36,291 nt of DNA from Bacteroidota bacterium (lineage in GTDB: Bacteria; Bacteroidota; Bacteroidia; Bacteroidales; GCA-2748055): NCBI GenBank assembly GCA_024244665.1, contig JAAEOI010000196.1, positions 1 to 36,291 on the forward strand. Direction: 5' to 3'. Below are positions 33,253 to 36,291 of this stretch, piece after piece (position 1 is the stretch's first letter; every line of letters starts with the position of its first letter). Below the pieces are notes generated by a model. The model was not told the DNA's origin, did not search any database, and saw only the letters and a program-made list of their open reading frames with translations. Made by a program: the position numbers and the translations under genes.

Positions 33253-34773
33253 TTGTCACCGCCCAACATCATTTTTATTATGTCGGACGATCATGCCTAC
33301 CAGGCCATCAGTGCCTACAGCGACAAGTTGATGCAGACACCCAATATCGACCGTCTTGCCGAGGAAGGGATGCTGTTTAGCAACGCCTGTGTAACCAACT
33401 CCATCTGTGCCCCTTCCAGGGCAGTTATTCTGACTGGTAAGCACAGTCACATCAATGGGAAAATTGATAACAGGTTCCCCTTTGATACCACCCAGGTGAC
33501 TTTCCCCCAGATTTTCCAGGAGGCGGGATACCAGACAGCCATGTTTGGTAAACTCCATTTCGGGAACAGTCCCAAAGGGCTCGATGAGTTTAAGATTCTT
33601 CCCGGACAGGGGAACTATTACAACCCCGATTTCATTACAAACAATGGAGAAATCAGGGTTGAGGGCTATACCACCGATATCATCACCGACATGACCATGG
33701 ATTGGATGCAGAACCGGAGGGATCCTGATAAACCCTTCCTCCTTTTCTACCTGCACAAGGCACCGCACAGGGAGTGGCTTCCAGCACCACGTCACTACCG
33801 TGAATTCACTAAGAAGACCTTCCCCGAACCTGCAACGCTGTTTGATGATTACGAGGGACGTGGAGCTGCTGCCCGGGAAGCTGAGATGAACATCCTCTTG
33901 CATCAGAACTGGGCCGGGGATTCAAAACTGCATCCGGAAGTAATGGATGAACTGGGGATTGAACCTGCTTCTAACTGGGATAAGCGGGCCATGGAAAATC
34001 ACTATAAGCGATTTACAGCGGAACAGCTCGCTTCATGGAACGAAGTGTATGATCCCATCATTGAAGATTTTAAAAAGAGGTATCCCACCATGACCCCCGA
34101 AGATCTGATGAGGTGGAAGTACCAGAGGTATATGCAGGACTACCTTGGTAGTATCGCAGCGGTAGATGAGAGTGTTGGGACTTTGCTGGACTACCTGGAA
34201 GAATCGGGACTTGATGACAATACCATTGTGGTATATACCTCCGACCAGGGATTTTATCTGGGTGAGCACGGCTGGTTCGATAAGCGCTTCATCTATGATG
34301 AGTCATTTAAGACACCACTGCTTGTGCGCTGGCCCGGTGTAACTGCTCCCGGAAGTGTGAACAACGAGATGGTGCAGAACCTGGATTTTGCGCAGACCTT
34401 CCTTGATGCAGCTGGTATTGAAGCTCCTTCTGATATGCAGGGTGAGAGTATTGTACCCCTGCTGAAAGGAGATGATGATGCCTGGGATCGTGACGCGGTC
34501 TACTACCACTACTATGAATATCCTGCTGTTCATATGGTGAAAAGGCACTACGGCATTGTAACCACCGAGTATAAGCTGGCGCACTTCTATTACGACGTGG
34601 ATGAGTGGGAGCTGTACGACCGCATGAAGGATCCCATGGAGATGAAGAACGAATACAATAACCCCGAGTATGCAGTGGTGGTTGCAGAGCTCAAGGAGAA
34701 GCTGGACGGGCTCAGGGTGCAGTACCAGGACTCGGAAGAACTGGATCAGAAGTTCATCGATATGTATAATTAA
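33253..34773 (+). CDS. Type I sulfatase (CAPSR motif) lacking a functional leader
   Basis: The body is an intact sulfatase of 506 codons: PNIIFIMSDDHAYQAI (metal-binding Asp pair), CAPSR at Cys52 for formylglycine formation, ILTGKHSHING, FGKLHFG, HKAPHREW, and TSDQGFYLGEHGWFDKRF. It ends with the usual YKLAHFYYDVDEWELYDRMKDP. It resembles the N-acetylglucosamine-6-sulfatase-like branch of S1 sulfatases, though other sulfated sugars are possible. The only plausible start without the TGA-broken leader is TTG at 33253, which would give a cytoplasmic protein. Either the gene is newly inactivated, or the TGA is an assembly error or is read through. It sits between two heptamer arrays. Confidence 0.8.
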   Translation: MSPPNIIFIMSDDHAYQAISAYSDKLMQTPNIDRLAEEGMLFSNACVTNSICAPSRAVILTGKHSHINGKIDNRFPFDTTQVTFPQIFQEAGYQTAMFGKLHFGNSPKGLDEFKILPGQGNYYNPDFITNNGEIRVEGYTTDIITDMTMDWMQNRRDPDKPFLLFYLHKAPHREWLPAPRHYREFTKKTFPEPATLFDDYEGRGAAAREAEMNILLHQNWAGDSKLHPEVMDELGIEPASNWDKRAMENHYKRFTAEQLASWNEVYDPIIEDFKKRYPTMTPEDLMRWKYQRYMQDYLGSIAAVDESVGTLLDYLEESGLDDNTIVVYTSDQGFYLGEHGWFDKRFIYDESFKTPLLVRWPGVTAPGSVNNEMVQNLDFAQTFLDAAGIEAPSDMQGESIVPLLKGDDDAWDRDAVYYHYYEYPAVHMVKRHYGIVTTEYKLAHFYYDVDEWELYDRMKDPMEMKNEYNNPEYAVVVAELKEKLDGLRVQYQDSEELDQKFIDMYN

Positions 34774-34774
34774 T

Positions 34775-34865
34775 AAGTACTCAGTACACAGTACACAGTG
34801 CTCAGTACACAGTACACAGTAGACAGTGCTCAGTACTCAGTACTCAGGGGACAGTACTCAGTGCG
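34775..34865 (+). repeat. Tandem array of 13 heptamers (consensus CAGTACW)
   Basis: Starting 2 bases after the sulfatase stop codon, the sequence is in strict 7-base register for 13 units: AAGTACT, then CAGTACA, CAGTACA, CAGTGCT, CAGTACA, CAGTACA, CAGTAGA, CAGTGCT, CAGTACT, CAGTACT, CAGGGGA, CAGTACT, CAGTGCG. It ends 15 bases before the next start codon. This resembles the short heptameric repeat arrays described in cyanobacteria and seen between genes in some Bacteroidota. It is not a CRISPR (no spacers). Confidence 0.9.
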
Positions 34866-34880
34866 AAAAAATTTTTCCAT

Positions 34881-36291
34881 ATGAAACATAAATTGAAGTG
34901 CCGGGATATTGGTCTGGTGGTTATTAGTATTATACTCCTTTGCGGGTGTGTGGAGCAGAAGGAGGGGAAGCCGCTGCGGAGCGATCTGCCCAACATTGTG
35001 TTGATTGTAGCAGATGACCATGGGAATGGTGACCTGGGCTGTTATGGGAACGAGGCGGTTAAGACACCCAACCTGGATGGCCTGGCGGAAGAGGGAATCC
35101 GTTTCACCAGGGCACACTGCACATCGGCATCCTGCAGTGCCAGTAGATCGGTGATCCTCACCGGTCTGTATAACCATGCCAACGGCCACTTTGGTCACAT
35201 GCACCACTTTCACCATTTTTCAGCCTTCAACCACGTCTATTCACTCCCGGTATTCCTGGAGGAGCTTGCAGGATACCATACCGGCCGGATCGGGAAGTAT
35301 CATGTGGCACCTGAAAAGGTCTTCCATTTCCAGGAGGTGATGACTGCTAACCAGCGTAACCCGGTTGCCATGGCGGACAGCTGTATTGGTTTTATTGAGA
35401 GCAATAAAGAGCATCCCTTCTTTCTCTATTTCTGTACTTCCGATCCACACAGGTCAGGGCCAGTTAATGATGCACCATTGGCTCCTGATGCCTTCGGAAA
35501 TACACCTGGGGGACATGATGGGGTGGAGGAGACCCTGTTTACCACCGATGTGGTGATTGTCCCTCCCTACCTGCCCGAATCAATGATGTGCCGCGAGGAA
35601 CTGGCGCAGTATTACCAGTCGGTTGCCCGGGTCGATTACGGGGTGGGAAGGTTGTTCAGTCACCTGAAAGATGCCGGGGTGTGGGATAACACCCTGGTTA
35701 TCTATATTTCGGATAACGGAATCGCCTTTGCCGGAGCGAAGACCACCATTTACCAGCCCGGGATTAACTTGCCCTGCCTGATCAAAAATCCCGGTGGAGA
35801 GAATGCCGGGATGGTGTGTGATGCCATGATCAACTGGGCCGACCTGACACCAACCATTCTCGACCGGGTGGGTGTTCTGGATGACGCCAATGCCATGATG
35901 CATGCCCGGGTGGAGGATCCGGAATTGAACTGGAACAAGACGGCCAATGCCTCTCTTCAAGGGAATTCTTTCAAGTCGGTTCTGGAGGATGTGAACGCTT
36001 CCGGGTTTGATGAAACCTATGCCTCACATACTTTTCATGAGATTACCATGTACTATCCCATGAAGACGGTTGTGACAAGGAAGTACAAGCTGATCTGGAA
36101 CATTGCATGGCAGCTGCCTTATCCTCATGCATCCGATCTCTGGGCCTCCTCCACATGGCAGCTAGCCCTGAAGAGTGAAAGCGGAATGTATGCAGGGAGA
36201 ACCATTGATGCATTCACCAACCGTAGCGAATTTGAACTCTACGACCTGGAGACCGATCCCTATGAAACCAGGAACCTTGCCGGGAACCCGG
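34881..36291 (+). CDS. Type I sulfatase, S1_8-like (CSASR motif), cut by the window end
   Basis: The frame is open from ATG 34881 to the window edge (470 codons). A lipoprotein signal peptide (ILLCGC, Cys23) precedes a sulfatase N-terminus (LPNIVLIVADDHGNGDLGCYG). The formylglycine motif is CSASR at Cys85, with Ala in place of the usual Pro, a form I associate with subfamily S1_8. Later motifs are GRIGKYHV, CTSDPHRSGP, YISDNGIAFAGAKTTIYQPG and MKTVVTRKYKLIWN, ending in YDLETDPYETRNLAGNP, so little is missing. Its leader is intact, unlike the two sulfatase genes before it. S1_8 members are found in ulvan and fucoidan degradation loci; substrate here is unproven. Confidence 0.88.
   Translation, partial: MKHKLKCRDIGLVVISIILLCGCVEQKEGKPLRSDLPNIVLIVADDHGNGDLGCYGNEAVKTPNLDGLAEEGIRFTRAHCTSASCSASRSVILTGLYNHANGHFGHMHHFHHFSAFNHVYSLPVFLEELAGYHTGRIGKYHVAPEKVFHFQEVMTANQRNPVAMADSCIGFIESNKEHPFFLYFCTSDPHRSGPVNDAPLAPDAFGNTPGGHDGVEETLFTTDVVIVPPYLPESMMCREELAQYYQSVARVDYGVGRLFSHLKDAGVWDNTLVIYISDNGIAFAGAKTTIYQPGINLPCLIKNPGGENAGMVCDAMINWADLTPTILDRVGVLDDANAMMHARVEDPELNWNKTANASLQGNSFKSVLEDVNASGFDETYASHTFHEITMYYPMKTVVTRKYKLIWNIAWQLPYPHASDLWASSTWQLALKSESGMYAGRTIDAFTNRSEFELYDLETDPYETRNLAGNP

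Noticed and set aside
33256..33903. Opposite-strand frame of 215 codons under the sulfatase
   Set aside because: The plus-strand sulfatase motifs are unambiguous, and the reverse frame has no family signature.
34775..34865. Heptamer array as a CRISPR or transposon end
   Set aside because: There are no spacers, no target-site duplication and no transposase nearby; it is a simple 7-base tandem array.
1..36291. tRNA, rRNA, riboswitch or integration-site signals
   Set aside because: No cloverleaf-like or other known RNA signature, integrase or direct repeat pair was recognised by reading; a covariance-model search would settle this.

Overview
The window looks like a polysaccharide-degradation region of a Bacteroidota chromosome, probably from a marine or sediment-associated member of the Bacteroidales/Marinilabiliales type. 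The evidence is two proteins with Type IX secretion C-terminal tails, many lipoproteins, Bacteroidota-style TAnnTTTG promoter elements, and the mix of GH106-type, GH88-type and sulfatase genes. No SusC/SusD pair, RNA gene, insertion sequence or CRISPR array was found. The organism assignment is inference.

Layout. (i) 1-8259: a glycosidase block. It holds a cut-off MGH1-like six-hairpin lipoprotein (minus), two close paralogues of a clan GH-D-like glycosidase with a discoidin-like domain (both minus), and a GH106-like lipoprotein (plus) between the paralogues, overlapping the second one tail to tail. (ii) 8260-9489: an inositol-monophosphatase-family gene followed, with an ATGA overlap, by a decayed gene. 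(iii) 9490-19388: a long plus-strand catabolic run made of a ROK regulator, a large LamG-containing secreted protein with a duplicated outer module, an exported L-rhamnose-mutarotase-like lipoprotein, an RbsD/FucU-type mutarotase, a sodium:solute symporter, a zinc dehydrogenase, a PfkB sugar kinase and an iron dehydrogenase.

(iv) 19389-26703: a more A+T-rich stretch with different content. It has a decayed fragment, a metallophosphoesterase, a large orphan sensor histidine kinase with eight nearly identical 42-residue propeller repeats, a Gfo/Idh/MocA oxidoreductase, and a lone FabF on the minus strand. (v) 27091-36291: a GH88-type unsaturated glucuronyl hydrolase, a translationally coupled DUF1566-CotH pair carrying Type IX tails, a sulfatase with an internal deletion, deoC, a nearly intact sulfatase whose lipoprotein signal peptide is broken by TGA, and a cut-off S1_8-like sulfatase with a CSASR motif.

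How it may work together (inference): sulfatases, GH88, GH106-like rhamnosidase, the LamG protein and the rhamnose-type mutarotase fit the breakdown of a sulfated, uronate- and deoxysugar-containing polysaccharide of the ulvan type. Released sugar would be taken up by the symporter and oxidised, phosphorylated and reduced by the dehydrogenase/kinase set under ROK control. No substrate is proven by the sequence. Sulfatase erosion (one deletion, one nonsense mutation) is a clear theme at the right end.
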